DNA of 38,424 bases from Salinarimonadaceae bacterium (GCA_007693435.1 REDO01000120.1:1-38424), one strand, 5' to 3'. Shown: positions 1 to 8,630, numbered from the stretch's first letter. Numbers and translations are program-made. The notes: generated from the sequence alone by a model not told the origin.

Positions 1-162
1 TCGGAAGCCGAGATGCTGCGCACGCCGAATTTCGGCCGCAAGTCGCTCAACGAGATCAAGGAAGTGCTCGCCGGCATGGGCCTGCATCTGGGCATGGAAG
101 TGCCCGGCTGGCCGCCGGAGAACATCGAAGATCTCGCCAAGCGCTTCGAAGAGCACTATTGA
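1..162 (+). CDS. rpoA: RNA polymerase alpha subunit, C-terminal end (partial)
   Basis: Frame 1 is open from the first base to a TGA at 160-162 and gives the last 53 residues of an RpoA C-terminal domain, including [14 protein letters not shown] and [13 protein letters not shown], which are typical of alphaproteobacterial alphaCTD. This domain is the helix-hairpin-helix module that binds UP-element DNA and activators. The start lies outside the window. rplQ follows 121 bp downstream on the same strand, which is the standard end of the alpha ribosomal-protein operon and confirms the identity. No internal damage is visible in the part present. Confidence 0.95.
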   Translation, partial: SEAEMLRTPNFGRKSLNEIKEVLAGMGLHLGMEVPGWPPENIEDLAKRFEEHY

Positions 163-168
163 GACACG

Positions 169-193
169 CGTCCCGCGCGTCATGCGCGGGGCG
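169..193 (+). other. rpoA-rplQ intercistronic hairpin
   Basis: The sequence 169-178 can pair with 184-193 (10 bp with one G.U pair) around a 5-nt loop, starting a few bases after the rpoA stop codon. No T-run follows, so it is not an intrinsic terminator. It could slow 3' decay or serve as a processing site between rpoA and rplQ. The function is inferred; only the pairing is seen. Confidence 0.35.
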
Positions 194-283
194 TGACCGC
201 CGGCCTTCGAGGGCGAGAGCCCCGGGGCTATAGTTTAGACGGCCGTACCTTGGCACGGCGGCCGCTGATGATGGAGAGCCACA

Positions 284-706
284 ATGCGTCACGGATTTCG
301 CGGCCGTCGTTTCAACCGCACCCCCGAACATCGCAAGGCGATGTTCATGAACATGTCCGTCGCCCTGATCAAACATGAGCAGATCATCACCACGCTTCCC
401 AAGGCGAAGGACCTGCGTCCCGTCGTCGAGAAGCTCGTGACGCTCGCCAAGCGCGGCGACCTGCACGCCCGCCGTCAGGCGATCGCCGTCCTTCAGGACG
501 AGACGATCGTGCGCAAGCTCTTCGATGTGCTGGGCAAGCGCTACGCCGATCGTCCGGGCGGCTACACCCGCGTCCTCAAGGCCGGCTTCCGCTACGGCGA
601 CGACGCCCCGATGGCGGTGATCGAGTTCGTCGATCGCGATCCCGACGCTCGCGGCCAGGATTCGGGTCCGGTCGAGGTCGATATCGAGACGGAAGAGGCG
701 GCCTGA
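284..706 (+). CDS. rplQ: 50S ribosomal protein L17
   Basis: A 140-residue protein beginning [20 protein letters not shown], the highly conserved L17 start, followed by the L17 core ([20 protein letters not shown]). It also has the usual [15 protein letters not shown] segment and a short acidic C-terminal tail, as is common in Alphaproteobacteria. L17 is a large-subunit protein located near the peptide exit tunnel. The ATG at 284 is preceded by GGAG at 273-276, giving a good spacing. It is the last gene of the rpoA operon and is followed within about 30 bp by a strong terminator. Confidence 0.98.
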   Translation: MRHGFRGRRFNRTPEHRKAMFMNMSVALIKHEQIITTLPKAKDLRPVVEKLVTLAKRGDLHARRQAIAVLQDETIVRKLFDVLGKRYADRPGGYTRVLKAGFRYGDDAPMAVIEFVDRDPDARGQDSGPVEVDIETEEAA

Positions 707-735
707 GCGCTCACGCTCCGGCTCCTATGCGAAAC

Positions 736-763
736 GGGCGGCCCCTCGCGGAGCCGCCCTTTT
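736..763 (+). terminator. Rho-independent terminator after rplQ
   Basis: GGGCGGC (736-742) pairs with GCCGCCC (753-759) and is followed at once by TTTT (760-763). It lies 30 bp downstream of the rplQ stop codon and closes the ribosomal protein/rpoA operon. Confidence 0.85.
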
Positions 764-880
764 CATTGCCGCAAACCGGTTGGGCCCCGGGGCGCATGCA
801 GGCTTTGACTGCGCGCGCGCATCCACTACGCTGCGCCTTGTCGCGGGTCCGCCCGCGCCGCCGCACGGGGGCGCAGCGTC

Positions 881-3800
881 ATGATCGCCGGATGGGTCGT
901 CGTTGCGACGGCTCTCGTCTATCTCTGTCTGCTCTTCGCCGTCGCCTATTGGGGCGACCGGCAGGGGCGGCGCATTCTTGACGGCGGTCTGCGCGCGACC
1001 GTCTACGCACTCGGCCTCGCGATCTACTGCACCTCATGGACGTTCTTCGGATCGGTCGGCCTCGCGACGCGCTCGGGGCTCGACTTCCTGGCCGTCTATC
1101 TCGGGCCGATCCTCGTCATCGGCCTCGGATACAAGCTCGTCCAGCGCATCGTGCGCATCGCCAAGGCGCAGAACATCACCTCGGTCGCGGATTTCGTCGC
1201 CGCGCGCTACGGCAAGAGCGAGCGCGTCGCCGCGATCGTCTGCCTCATCGCCGTGGTGGGCTCGGTTCCCTATATCGCGCTCCAGCTCAAGGCGGTCTCA
1301 TCGTCGCTCAACGTGTTCCTGGCCGCCGATGTCGACGAGACGCTCAGCATGGCGATGGCCGCGCCTTTCGGCGACATCGCGCTGCTCGTCGCCGTGGTTC
1401 TCGCCATCTTCGCGATCGGCTTCGGCACGCGCCAGGCCGACGCCACGGAACACCAGAACGGGCTCATTCTCGCGATCTCGCTGGAATCCGGCGTCAAGCT
1501 CGTGGCCTTTCTCTGCGTCGGCTTCTACGTCACCTTCTGGATGTTCGGCGGCCCGGCCGACATCGTGGCCGCGATCGAGGCGAACGGGCGGGAGGTCGAT
1601 CTCGTCGGGCGCACGTCGAGCGTGGCGAGCTTCCTCACGATCGTGGCGCTGTCGGGCTGCGCAATCCTGATGCTGCCGCGCCAGTTCCATGTGAGCGTCG
1701 TCGAGAACCGCTCGCTCAGCGACGTCGCGCGCGCGGCCTGGCTGTTCCCGCTCTATCTCGTGCTGATCAACATCTTCGTCGTGCCGCTGGCGCTGGCGGG
1801 GCTCGCGACCTTCGCGCCGGGCGATATCGACCGGGACATGACGGTGCTGGCCCTGCCGCTCGCCGACGGCGCTGGGCATATGGCGCTTCTCGCTTTTCTC
1901 GGAGGCCTGTCGGCGGCGACGGCGATGGTCATCGTCGAGTCAGTGGCGCTCGCCATCATGATCTCGAACCACCTCGTGATCCCGCTGATGCTGCGCCGGC
2001 GCGGGGCGGACGCCGATCGCGGCGCGGGCGGTCGGAGCCTGCCGCAGGATCTCGGCGGCATGGTGCTGGGCGTCAGGCGGGTGGCGATCCTGCTCGTGAT
2101 CCTGCTCGGCTACGTCTATTACCGGGCCGCCGGCGACGCGGCGCTCGCGGCGATCGGACTACTCTCTTTCGCCGCGCTCGCGCAGATCGCGCCGGCTTTC
2201 CTCGGCGGCCTCGTCTGGCGCGGCGGAACCGCCGCGGGCGCGAGCGCCGGGCTCGTCCTCGGCTTCGGCATGTGGGCCTACACGCTATTTCTTCCCTCGA
2301 TCGCCTGGGAAGTGAGGCCGATGGCCGATCTGATCGCCTACGGGCCGCTGGGGATCGACTGGCTGCGCCCGAACGCGCTGTTCGGCGTCGACATGCCGCA
2401 ACTGACCCATGGCGTCCTCTGGAGCCTGGGGCTCAACCTCGCGGCCTATATCGGCGTGTCGCTGGCCGGCGAGCGCACGTCGCTGGAAAAGCTGCAGGCG
2501 GACGCCTATCTCGGCGCCGCCGAGGAGCCGGCATCGACGAGTTTCCGCTTCTTCCGCGCGGCCGTGACGGTTCCCGAATTGCAGGCCACCGTCGCGCGTT
2601 ATCTCGGCGAGGAGCGCGCCATGCGCTCCTTCGAGGGCTTCGCGCGCATGCGCGGGCTCTCGCTCTCCAAGATGGTGACGGCGGATATCCATCTCCTGCG
2701 CTACGCCGAGCATCTGCTGGCCTCCGCCATTGGCGCGGCCTCGGCGCGGCTGGCGCTGTCGCTCGTGCTGAAACGCCGCAATGTCTCGACGCAGGACGCG
2801 CTGAAGCTCCTCGACGACGCTTCTGCGGCGATCCAGTATAACCGTGACCTTCTCCAGCACGCGCTGGACCACGCGCAGCAGGGCATCACGGTTCTCGATT
2901 CCGACCTGCATATCCTGTGCTGGAACCAGGCCTTCGTCGATCTCTACGAATTGCCGCCCGAATTCGTCCGCGTCGGGATCGGGCTCGACGAAATCGTGCG
3001 CTTCAACGCCGCGCGCGGCTCCTACGGGCCGGGGCCGGTCGAGGATCAGGTCGCCGCGCGCCTCGCGAGCTTCATGAACGAGCGCGAGCCGGTGCGGCTG
3101 CGGCTCTATCCGAGCATGCGCGTCATCGAGATCCGCACCAACGCGCTGCCCGACGGCGGCTTTGTCACGACCTACACCGACGTCACCGAGACGGTCGTGG
3201 CGGAAGAGGCGCGCGCGCGGGTCGCCGAGGAACTGGAGCGGCGCGTGCGCGAGCGCACCGAGGAGCTCACACGCCTAAACGACGCGCTGATCCGCGCCAA
3301 GGCCGAGGCCGACGCGGCCAATGTCTCGAAGACGCAGTTCCTTGCGGCGGCGAGCCACGACATTCTCCAGCCGCTCAACGCCGCCCGGCTCTTCGCCACC
3401 TCGCTTCTGGAGCGCGACCGCACGCGCGGCGACACGCAACTTGCGGAAAACGTCAACGCCTCGCTGGACGTCGTAGAGGAAATCCTCACCGCGCTCCTCG
3501 ACATCTCGCGCCTCGACAGCGGCGCGCTCAAGCCGCAGATCTCGGTCTTCCGCCTCGACGAGATGATGCGACAGCTCGCCGTCGAGTTCGAGCCGGTGGC
3601 GGCCGAGAGGGGCCTGAAGCTCACCTTCGCGCCCTGTTCGCTCAGCGTGCGCTCCGATCGCAAGCTCTTGCGGCGTCTGCTCCAGAACCTCGTTTCGAAC
3701 GCGATCAAGTATACGCCTGCGGGGCGCGTCCTCGTCGGCGCGCGCCGGCGCGGCGCCGAGGTTTCGCTTGAGGTGATCGATACGGGCCAGGGCATTCCGG

Positions 3801-4426
3801 AGACGCAGCAGCGTCTCGTATTCCAGGAGTTTCAACGGCTCGACCAGGGCGCGCGGGTGGCGCAGGGGCTCGGGCTGGGCCTTTCCATCGTCGAGCGCAT
3901 CGCGCGCGTCCTCGATCATCCGATCACCCTGCAGTCGCAGCCGGGGCGTGGGTCGCGATTCAGCGTCGCCCTGCCGGTCGCCACGGCCGTCCCGGCCATC
4001 GCCGCCGATCCCGAGCAGCCGCCGCAACGCGTCGCCTCGCTCGACGGGCTGCGCGTGCTCGCCATCGACAACGAGGCGGCCATCCTCGACGGCATGGACG
4101 GTCTGCTCGGCGGATGGGGCTGCGAGGTCGCGACCGCCACATCGCTCGCGGAGGCGCACAGGGCGCTTCGCGATGCGCCTCTTGCGCCGGAGGTGCTGAT
4201 CGCCGACTACCACCTCGATACGGGCAACGGCATCGACGCCATCCTGGCTCTGCGCTGGAAGCTCGGGGGCGAGACGCCGGCGATCCTGCTGACTGCGGAC
4301 CGCTCGCCGCGCGTGCGCGAGGAGGCGTTGGCGAAAGACATTCATCTGCTCAACAAGCCGCTGAAGCCGGCTGCTCTGCGGGCGCTCCTCGCCCGTTGGA
4401 GATTGCGGCGGGCGGCGGCGGAATAG
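881..4426 (+). CDS. SSS-transporter / PAS / hybrid histidine kinase
   Basis: A 1181-residue sensor kinase. Residues about 1-540 form a multi-spanning membrane region of the sodium:solute symporter (SSS) type, as in CbrA-like kinases; the stretch SWTFFGSVGLATRSG is characteristic. A PAS domain follows at about 658-770 (ITVLDSDLHILCWNQAF), then a coiled coil, then a HisKA domain with phospho-acceptor His826 (AASHDILQPLNAARLF). The ATPase has its N box around Asn936, G1 motif DTGQGIP from Asp967, and G2 motif GLGLGLSIV. A C-terminal receiver domain has Asp1109 (IADYHLD) and the conserved KP lysine. In related kinases the symporter-like part senses or imports a substrate; the ligand cannot be read here. 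No cognate LuxR-type regulator is adjacent. The ATG at 881 has a weak G-rich RBS. Confidence 0.9.
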   Translation: MIAGWVVVATALVYLCLLFAVAYWGDRQGRRILDGGLRATVYALGLAIYCTSWTFFGSVGLATRSGLDFLAVYLGPILVIGLGYKLVQRIVRIAKAQNITSVADFVAARYGKSERVAAIVCLIAVVGSVPYIALQLKAVSSSLNVFLAADVDETLSMAMAAPFGDIALLVAVVLAIFAIGFGTRQADATEHQNGLILAISLESGVKLVAFLCVGFYVTFWMFGGPADIVAAIEANGREVDLVGRTSSVASFLTIVALSGCAILMLPRQFHVSVVENRSLSDVARAAWLFPLYLVLINIFVVPLALAGLATFAPGDIDRDMTVLALPLADGAGHMALLAFLGGLSAATAMVIVESVALAIMISNHLVIPLMLRRRGADADRGAGGRSLPQDLGGMVLGVRRVAILLVILLGYVYYRAAGDAALAAIGLLSFAALAQIAPAFLGGLVWRGGTAAGASAGLVLGFGMWAYTLFLPSIAWEVRPMADLIAYGPLGIDWLRPNALFGVDMPQLTHGVLWSLGLNLAAYIGVSLAGERTSLEKLQADAYLGAAEEPASTSFRFFRAAVTVPELQATVARYLGEERAMRSFEGFARMRGLSLSKMVTADIHLLRYAEHLLASAIGAASARLALSLVLKRRNVSTQDALKLLDDASAAIQYNRDLLQHALDHAQQGITVLDSDLHILCWNQAFVDLYELPPEFVRVGIGLDEIVRFNAARGSYGPGPVEDQVAARLASFMNEREPVRLRLYPSMRVIEIRTNALPDGGFVTTYTDVTETVVAEEARARVAEELERRVRERTEELTRLNDALIRAKAEADAANVSKTQFLAAASHDILQPLNAARLFATSLLERDRTRGDTQLAENVNASLDVVEEILTALLDISRLDSGALKPQISVFRLDEMMRQLAVEFEPVAAERGLKLTFAPCSLSVRSDRKLLRRLLQNLVSNAIKYTPAGRVLVGARRRGAEVSLEVIDTGQGIPETQQRLVFQEFQRLDQGARVAQGLGLGLSIVERIARVLDHPITLQSQPGRGSRFSVALPVATAVPAIAADPEQPPQRVASLDGLRVLAIDNEAAILDGMDGLLGGWGCEVATATSLAEAHRALRDAPLAPEVLIADYHLDTGNGIDAILALRWKLGGETPAILLTADRSPRVREEALAKDIHLLNKPLKPAALRALLARWRLRRAAAE

Positions 4427-4584
4427 GCGGGCCGGCCTCGCGCCGCCTGCATGCGTCTCTATGCGGGTCCGGGCCCGACGTGATCGAGACGCGCTCAAGA
4501 GGATCAAATCTTATCGACAGGGGTAAGAGGCGCTTGACCGGGGGCATTGTACCTTTGGCCGATTGTCATCGGGGAGGTTCGCAG

Positions 4585-4974
4585 ATGCATCACGTTTTTG
4601 GCAGGCTCATCGGAGTTTGCGCGGTTTCGCTCTTCATGATTGGCCCCGCCGCTTCAGAAGATGAAAACACTTGGGTTCCGCCCGGCCTTGACAGGGCGGT
4701 CGAGGCCACCGGGGGAATTGACGGCGACCGTCATGGCGGCGCTGTGGTTGAATCGATCCGAGGCTTTTTCGAAGAGGGCCTCAGAGGACGTGAGTTCGGA
4801 GCCGCTGTCGCCGAAGCCGCCGGGGGTCGCGGCGCCGAGGCGTCGCAAGGGCGTGGCGGAAGCGCCGACGAAGTCGGCGGCATGGGTGGACATGGCGGCC
4901 CTGGCGGTGGACCCGGCGGCGGACAAGGTGGCGGACAAGGTGGCGGACAGGGCGGCGGACAGGGCGGCCGTTGA
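4585..4974 (+). CDS. Small exported glycine-rich protein, function unknown
   Basis: A 129-residue protein starting at an ATG with a strong RBS (GGGGAGG at 4571-4577, 7 nt spacing). Residues 1-28 look like a Sec signal peptide (MHHVFGRLIGVCAVSLFMIG, then PAASE), so export to the periplasm or beyond is likely. The central part is charged and the last 35 or so residues are almost pure Gly with Gln, ending in repeated GGGQ units encoded by a 12-bp tandem repeat. I do not recognise a family. It stands alone, about 160 bp after the kinase gene and convergent with the ATPase gene (stops 21 bp apart). The good RBS and signal peptide argue for a real gene. The Gly tail might self-associate or bind a surface, but that is speculation. 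Confidence 0.65.
   Translation: MHHVFGRLIGVCAVSLFMIGPAASEDENTWVPPGLDRAVEATGGIDGDRHGGAVVESIRGFFEEGLRGREFGAAVAEAAGGRGAEASQGRGGSADEVGGMGGHGGPGGGPGGGQGGGQGGGQGGGQGGR
4918..4965 (+). repeat. 12-bp tandem repeat, four copies
   Basis: Four consecutive 12-bp units (two GGCGGACAAGGT, then two GGCGGACAGGGC) in the 3' end of the glycine-rich gene. Each unit encodes GGQG, so copy-number change keeps the reading frame. The two variant types suggest duplication in two steps. Confidence 0.9.
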
Positions 4975-4995
4975 GCCGTCGGCAGTTCTTTCGCC

Positions 4996-6528
4996 TCAGC
5001 CGGCGGTGAAGAGCCCCGCCTCGCCGCGCGCGTCCTCGCCGGGCGCTGGCGCGTTCTGGTCGCCCGGCTTCGTCTCGCGGCCGAGATCGGGGAGCGCCAC
5101 GATCCGGGCGCCGCGCAGATCGGCGCGACAGACGATGTAGCCGCGCTGCTCCATGTACTGCACCAGCCGCCGCGCGCGGCCCGGGGAGCGGCTTCCGCAG
5201 ATGCGGGCGATCTCGCCGTCGCCCGGGCAGGGCGCGCCGGCGAGCGCGGCGCGGGCGAAGAGCAGGTAGACGCCCTGAATGTCCTCCGGCAGGTCGGCGG
5301 CGGCTGCGAGCGCCGCGTCCCATTCGGGCGTCAGCGCCGTCTCGCGATCGACTCCCGCTCGCGCCACGGCGAGGCGGCGTTTGAACTCGGCGAGATCGAC
5401 CGGCCGGCCTGCGACGCGCCTGATCCGGCAGCGCACGAGAAAGTCCTGATAGAGCACCGCCACCGAACGAAACGCGGCGTCCGGATCGGCGAGGATCTCG
5501 CGCATCACGGCGGCGAGGCCCGCCTCGCGCTCCTGCGCGCCCTCCGCGCTCTCCTCCTCCGGAGCGGCGGCGGTCGGGCGATCGCGCACGAGCTGGGCCA
5601 GAAGGTCGTTGGTCGAGGGCGGGGGAGGGGCGTTCGGGCGGCGCGCCGGCGCCGGGCGCTCCCGCTCCTCCGCCGTCGGCGCGGAGAAGAGGAGGTTGCG
5701 CGCATCCTCCGTCGGCTGATCGGGCAGGGGAGTGAGCTTCGGGCTCGTCGAGCGCGCCTGCGTCTCCACCTCGCCGATGCGGACGGGGACCGGCCGGCGC
5801 GAAAGGGCGGGGCCGAGCGCGATGAAGTGGCCGCGCTCCAGATCGCGGAAGGCCTCGGCCTGGCGCCGCTCCATGCCGAGAAGATCGGCGGCGCGCATCA
5901 TGTCGATGTCGAGGAAGGTGCGCCCCATCAGGAAATTCGAGGCTTCCGCCGCGACGTTCTTGGCGAGCTTGGCCAGGCGCTGCGTCGCGATCACTCCGGC
6001 GAGCCCGCGCTTGCGCCCGCGGCACATGAGGTTGGTCATCGCACCGAGGGAGACCTTGCGCGACTCGTCCGAGACCTCGCCCGCGACGGCCGGCGCGAAA
6101 AGCTGCGCCTCGTCGACGACGACGAGCACCGGGTACCAGCATTCCCGATCGGCGTCGAACAGCCCGCCGAGGAAAGCGGCGGCGGCGCGCATCTGCTGCT
6201 CGGCGTCGAGCCCTTCGAGATTGAGCACGACCGATATCCGGTGCTGGCGGACCCGCGCGGCGATGCGTTGCAGGTCGCTTTCGCCGCGCTCGGCATCGAC
6301 GACGACATGGCCGAATTTCTCCGCGAGCGTGACGAAATCGCCTTCGGGATCGATCACCACCTGCTGCACCCAGGGCGCGCTCTGCTCGAGCAGGCGGCGC
6401 AGCAGATGCGATTTTCCCGAGCCGGAATTGCCCTGCACCAGAAGGCGTGTGGCGAGCAGCTCCTCGAGGTCGAGCATCGCCCGAGCCCCCGCCGCTCCCG
6501 TCACTCCCATATCGACGCCGACCGTCAT
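4996..6528 (-). CDS. HerA-like / DUF853-type ATP-binding protein
   Basis: A 510-residue P-loop ATPase. The Walker A motif GNSGSGKS is at residues 33-40, QVVIDPEGDF at about 56-64 is the HerA/VirB4-type segment after it, and Walker B is VLVVVDEAQ with Asp139-Glu140. RGRKRGLAGVIATQR resembles the sensor and arginine-finger region of HerA-FtsK ATPases. A proline-rich linker follows at about residue 285-320, then an alpha-helical C-terminal region. Such proteins are DNA-translocase-like, but the role of this one is unknown; no NurA nuclease partner is adjacent. I chose the ATG at 6528 (MTVGVDMGVTG) because GAGGG lies 5 nt upstream, and the in-frame extension up to 6672 is Arg-rich and unlike the family. 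It is divergent from the small HTH gene at 6705. Confidence 0.8.
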   Translation of the reverse strand: MTVGVDMGVTGAAGARAMLDLEELLATRLLVQGNSGSGKSHLLRRLLEQSAPWVQQVVIDPEGDFVTLAEKFGHVVVDAERGESDLQRIAARVRQHRISVVLNLEGLDAEQQMRAAAAFLGGLFDADRECWYPVLVVVDEAQLFAPAVAGEVSDESRKVSLGAMTNLMCRGRKRGLAGVIATQRLAKLAKNVAAEASNFLMGRTFLDIDMMRAADLLGMERRQAEAFRDLERGHFIALGPALSRRPVPVRIGEVETQARSTSPKLTPLPDQPTEDARNLLFSAPTAEERERPAPARRPNAPPPPSTNDLLAQLVRDRPTAAAPEEESAEGAQEREAGLAAVMREILADPDAAFRSVAVLYQDFLVRCRIRRVAGRPVDLAEFKRRLAVARAGVDRETALTPEWDAALAAAADLPEDIQGVYLLFARAALAGAPCPGDGEIARICGSRSPGRARRLVQYMEQRGYIVCRADLRGARIVALPDLGRETKPGDQNAPAPGEDARGEAGLFTAG

Positions 6529-6704
6529 CTTCGCCCTCGTCCGGCGCCCTTCGCGCCGCCGGGAAGGGATACCACGACAGGTTCCGGAGCGGACATTCGC
6601 GCTCGCTCGCTCCACAGATTTGCGCCGGCGGTCTAAACAAACGGGCGCGGGCTTGCTAACTATAGGGCTCACTTCGCAAGCTCACTCGGAAAGGAGGACA
6701 GGAT

Positions 6705-6884
6705 ATGACCATTGACGATCATCCGCAGACCCGTCCTTGGACCTACGAGGAGGTTCAGGAGCTGATGCGTCTCGCGCGCGAAGGCGTCAGCGATACTGTG
6801 ATCAGCATCAAGACCAAGCGCACGCTGCAAGAGGTCCACGCCAAGCTGGCCGAGATCGGCATCGTGGCGAAGACCGAAACCTAA
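6705..6884 (+). CDS. Small GcrA-like helix-turn-helix protein
   Basis: A 59-residue protein with a near-ideal RBS (AAGGAGG at 6691-6697, 7 nt before ATG) and a TAA stop. The core reads WTYEEVQELMRLAREG followed by VSDTVISIKTKRTLQEV, then HAKLAEIGI. This follows the pattern of the Myb/SANT-like N-terminal HTH of alphaproteobacterial GcrA: WT..V..L..L..EG.S..I, then a second helix ending near KL..IG. GcrA itself is about three times longer and has a sigma-interacting C-terminal part that is absent here. It may be a compact DNA-binding protein; the match is by eye and the target is unknown. It is divergent from the HerA-like ATPase (176 bp between starts), so the pair could share a control region. 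Confidence 0.7.
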   Translation: MTIDDHPQTRPWTYEEVQELMRLAREGVSDTVISIKTKRTLQEVHAKLAEIGIVAKTET

Positions 6885-6932
6885 GCGGGCTCCTTACGTC
6901 AGCGGGCTCGGCAGGGCGGCATCTCTTGCGTC

Positions 6933-7319
6933 TCAGCGCCGCCCGAGCGGATCGTTCTCAAGCAGGATCGGCTGACCGTGGGGCGTCGCGCGCGCGGCGC
7001 GCTCGAGCGCCGCGCGACGCTCGGCGAGCGCGTCCGCCGGCGCCAGGCCCTTCTCCGCGACGAGCGTTTCGAGCGCCGCGAGCCAGTGCGCGTAGTAGGT
7101 CGAACCGTCATCCGCATCGCCCGCCGCCTGCGCCTTGCGAATCGCTTCGGCGAGCGCCTGCGCCCACTCACGCCAGGTGAACAGGCCGCGCTCGTGGAGG
7201 CGCAGCGTCATCGCGAATGCCTGCGCCTCCCAGGGCGAGGAAAAGACCGGCCCGTCGGCGCCGACGGGGATCGGCGCGACCTTCGCCGCCGCCGCGAACA
7301 CGTCGTCAGGCGGGTTCAA
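6933..7319 (-). CDS. Nitrile hydratase accessory protein (activator)
   Basis: A 128-residue protein of the nitrile hydratase activator family (P14K/NhlE-like), which delivers cobalt to, or exchanges the alpha subunit of, cobalt nitrile hydratase. Its core GPVFSSPWEAQAFAMTLRL, then GLFTWREWAQALAEAI, and STYYAHWLAALETLVAEKG are diagnostic, and they visibly resemble the N-terminal half of the beta subunit next door. It is third in the operon. The most 5' start is TTG at 7319, 14 nt inside the end of the beta gene; GTG at 7301 just after the beta stop is the alternative. Both keep the family core intact, and no ATG is available nearby. Confidence 0.88.
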   Translation of the reverse strand: MNPPDDVFAAAAKVAPIPVGADGPVFSSPWEAQAFAMTLRLHERGLFTWREWAQALAEAIRKAQAAGDADDGSTYYAHWLAALETLVAEKGLAPADALAERRAALERAARATPHGQPILLENDPLGRR

Positions 7320-7965
7320 GGTATGATTCCCAGGCGTCGATGCTGACGACGACCTCCGGATCGGCTTCCTCCCCCCAGAGTTCGAGCCCGGAAAAGCGCA
7401 CCGTGTAGAGCCATTGCGGCTCCTCGCCCTGACCGTGGGCGTTCGTGTCGGGGAAAACGTGGACGCCGTGCACGAGTTCGACGGTCCCGCGCTTGCCGCG
7501 CGCGTAGCGCGGCAGGCGGATATGGCCTGGCGGGTGGGTGACGCGGGTGACGACGGCGTCGCCTTGCGCGTACCGCGCCGGATGCGCCGCCGGGCGCTCC
7601 GTCGGCCCGCCGCGCGCGAGCGCCGCCGCGACGTCGGCCGCCCGCAGAACGCGCGGGATCGGGGCAGGCGGCGAGAGCGCGGCGCCCGCCTTGAGCTCCG
7701 CTTCCGAGACGAGCCCGAGACGCGTCACGAGCCGCTCGACGCCCTTCGTCCAGATCTCGTAATAGCTCGACGTCAGGTACTCGCCCGGCGGCAGGCTCTC
7801 GCGGGCGTGGCGGGACATGTCGAGGTTCCAGGCCCCGCTTGCGCCCATCGCCAGCGTCAACCCGAAGGCGCGGCGCTCCCATGGCGCGTGGAACCATGGC
7901 TCGTCCGCCTCGCGCTCGATCGGGCCGAAGCCGTGCATGCCGCCGAGATCGTGGCCGCCGTTCAT
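7306..7965 (-). CDS. nthB: Nitrile hydratase beta subunit
   Basis: A 219-residue beta subunit beginning [16 protein letters not shown], the classic NHase beta start. It continues with [34 protein letters not shown], and the C-terminal SH3-like barrel ([21 protein letters not shown] and [16 protein letters not shown]). It pairs with the alpha subunit to hydrate nitriles to amides and shapes the substrate channel over the metal site. The ATG at 7965-7963 overlaps the alpha stop codon as ATGA, indicating translational coupling. Length and motifs are normal. Confidence 0.95.
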   Translation of the reverse strand: MNGGHDLGGMHGFGPIEREADEPWFHAPWERRAFGLTLAMGASGAWNLDMSRHARESLPPGEYLTSSYYEIWTKGVERLVTRLGLVSEAELKAGAALSPPAPIPRVLRAADVAAALARGGPTERPAAHPARYAQGDAVVTRVTHPPGHIRLPRYARGKRGTVELVHGVHVFPDTNAHGQGEEPQWLYTVRFSGLELWGEEADPEVVVSIDAWESYLEPA

Positions 7966-8630
7966 GGCCCGCTCTCCGCAGCGGCGACCGAGGCGGGATC
8001 GTGCGGCAGGCCCGTTCCGATCATCGAATCGCGGGTGACGAGTCCGGCGAGCGCCTCTTCCGACCAGCCCTGCGTTCCTTCGGGGCGCATCGGGATGACG
8101 AGATAGCGAATCTCGGCGGTGGAATCCCAGACGCGGATTCGCGTCTCGGGCGGCAGCGCGACCCCGAACTCTGCGAGCACGCCGCGCGGATCGAGCACCG
8201 CGCGCGAACGATAGGGCGCGGATTTGTACCATGTGGGCGGGAGGCCGAGCACGGTCCACGGGTAGCAGGAGCAGAGCGTGCAGACGACCATGTTGTGCTC
8301 GTCCGGCGTATTCCAGACGGCGACCATGTGCTCGCCCTGCCGGCCGATATAGCCGAGCGACACGATCGCCTCCGTCGCGTCCGCGCGCAGACGCTCCCGA
8401 AACGCCGGATCGGCCCAGGCCTTGGCGACGACCCGCGCGCCGTTGCGCGGCCCGACGCGGCTCTCGTAGGTCTCGATCAGTTCGTCGACGGCCGCCGGAT
8501 CGACGTAGCCCTTCTCGACGAGGATCGATTCGAGCGCCCGGACCCGCAGGTCCATCGGCGACAGCGCGCCCTCATGGTCATGGTGATGATGATCGTGCGC
8601 GCCGTGACGACGCCCGTGGTCCCCGCTCAT
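7962..8630 (-). CDS. nthA: Nitrile hydratase alpha subunit, cobalt type
   Basis: A 222-residue alpha subunit with the metal-binding motif [11 protein letters not shown] at residues 115-125. Cys117, Cys120, Ser121 and Cys122 are the ligands. Threonine after the first Cys (CTLCSC) marks the cobalt rather than the iron type (CSLCSC). The enzyme hydrates nitriles to amides in the cytoplasm. The N-terminus carries a histidine-rich stretch ([17 protein letters not shown], residues 5-21), which could bind or store cobalt; this is inference. The ATG at 8630 has GGAG close upstream. It is first of three overlapping genes. No amidase, nitrilase or aldoxime dehydratase gene is visible in the window. Confidence 0.96.
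   Translation of the reverse strand: MSGDHGRRHGAHDHHHHDHEGALSPMDLRVRALESILVEKGYVDPAAVDELIETYESRVGPRNGARVVAKAWADPAFRERLRADATEAIVSLGYIGRQGEHMVAVWNTPDEHNMVVCTLCSCYPWTVLGLPPTWYKSAPYRSRAVLDPRGVLAEFGVALPPETRIRVWDSTAEIRYLVIPMRPEGTQGWSEEALAGLVTRDSMIGTGLPHDPASVAAAESGP

Noticed and set aside
4640-5140. A plus-strand frame running through the glycine-rich gene and into the ATPase gene
   Set aside because: It reads the repeat as ADKVADKV and overlaps a well-supported minus-strand gene. The signal peptide and RBS favour the frame starting at 4585.
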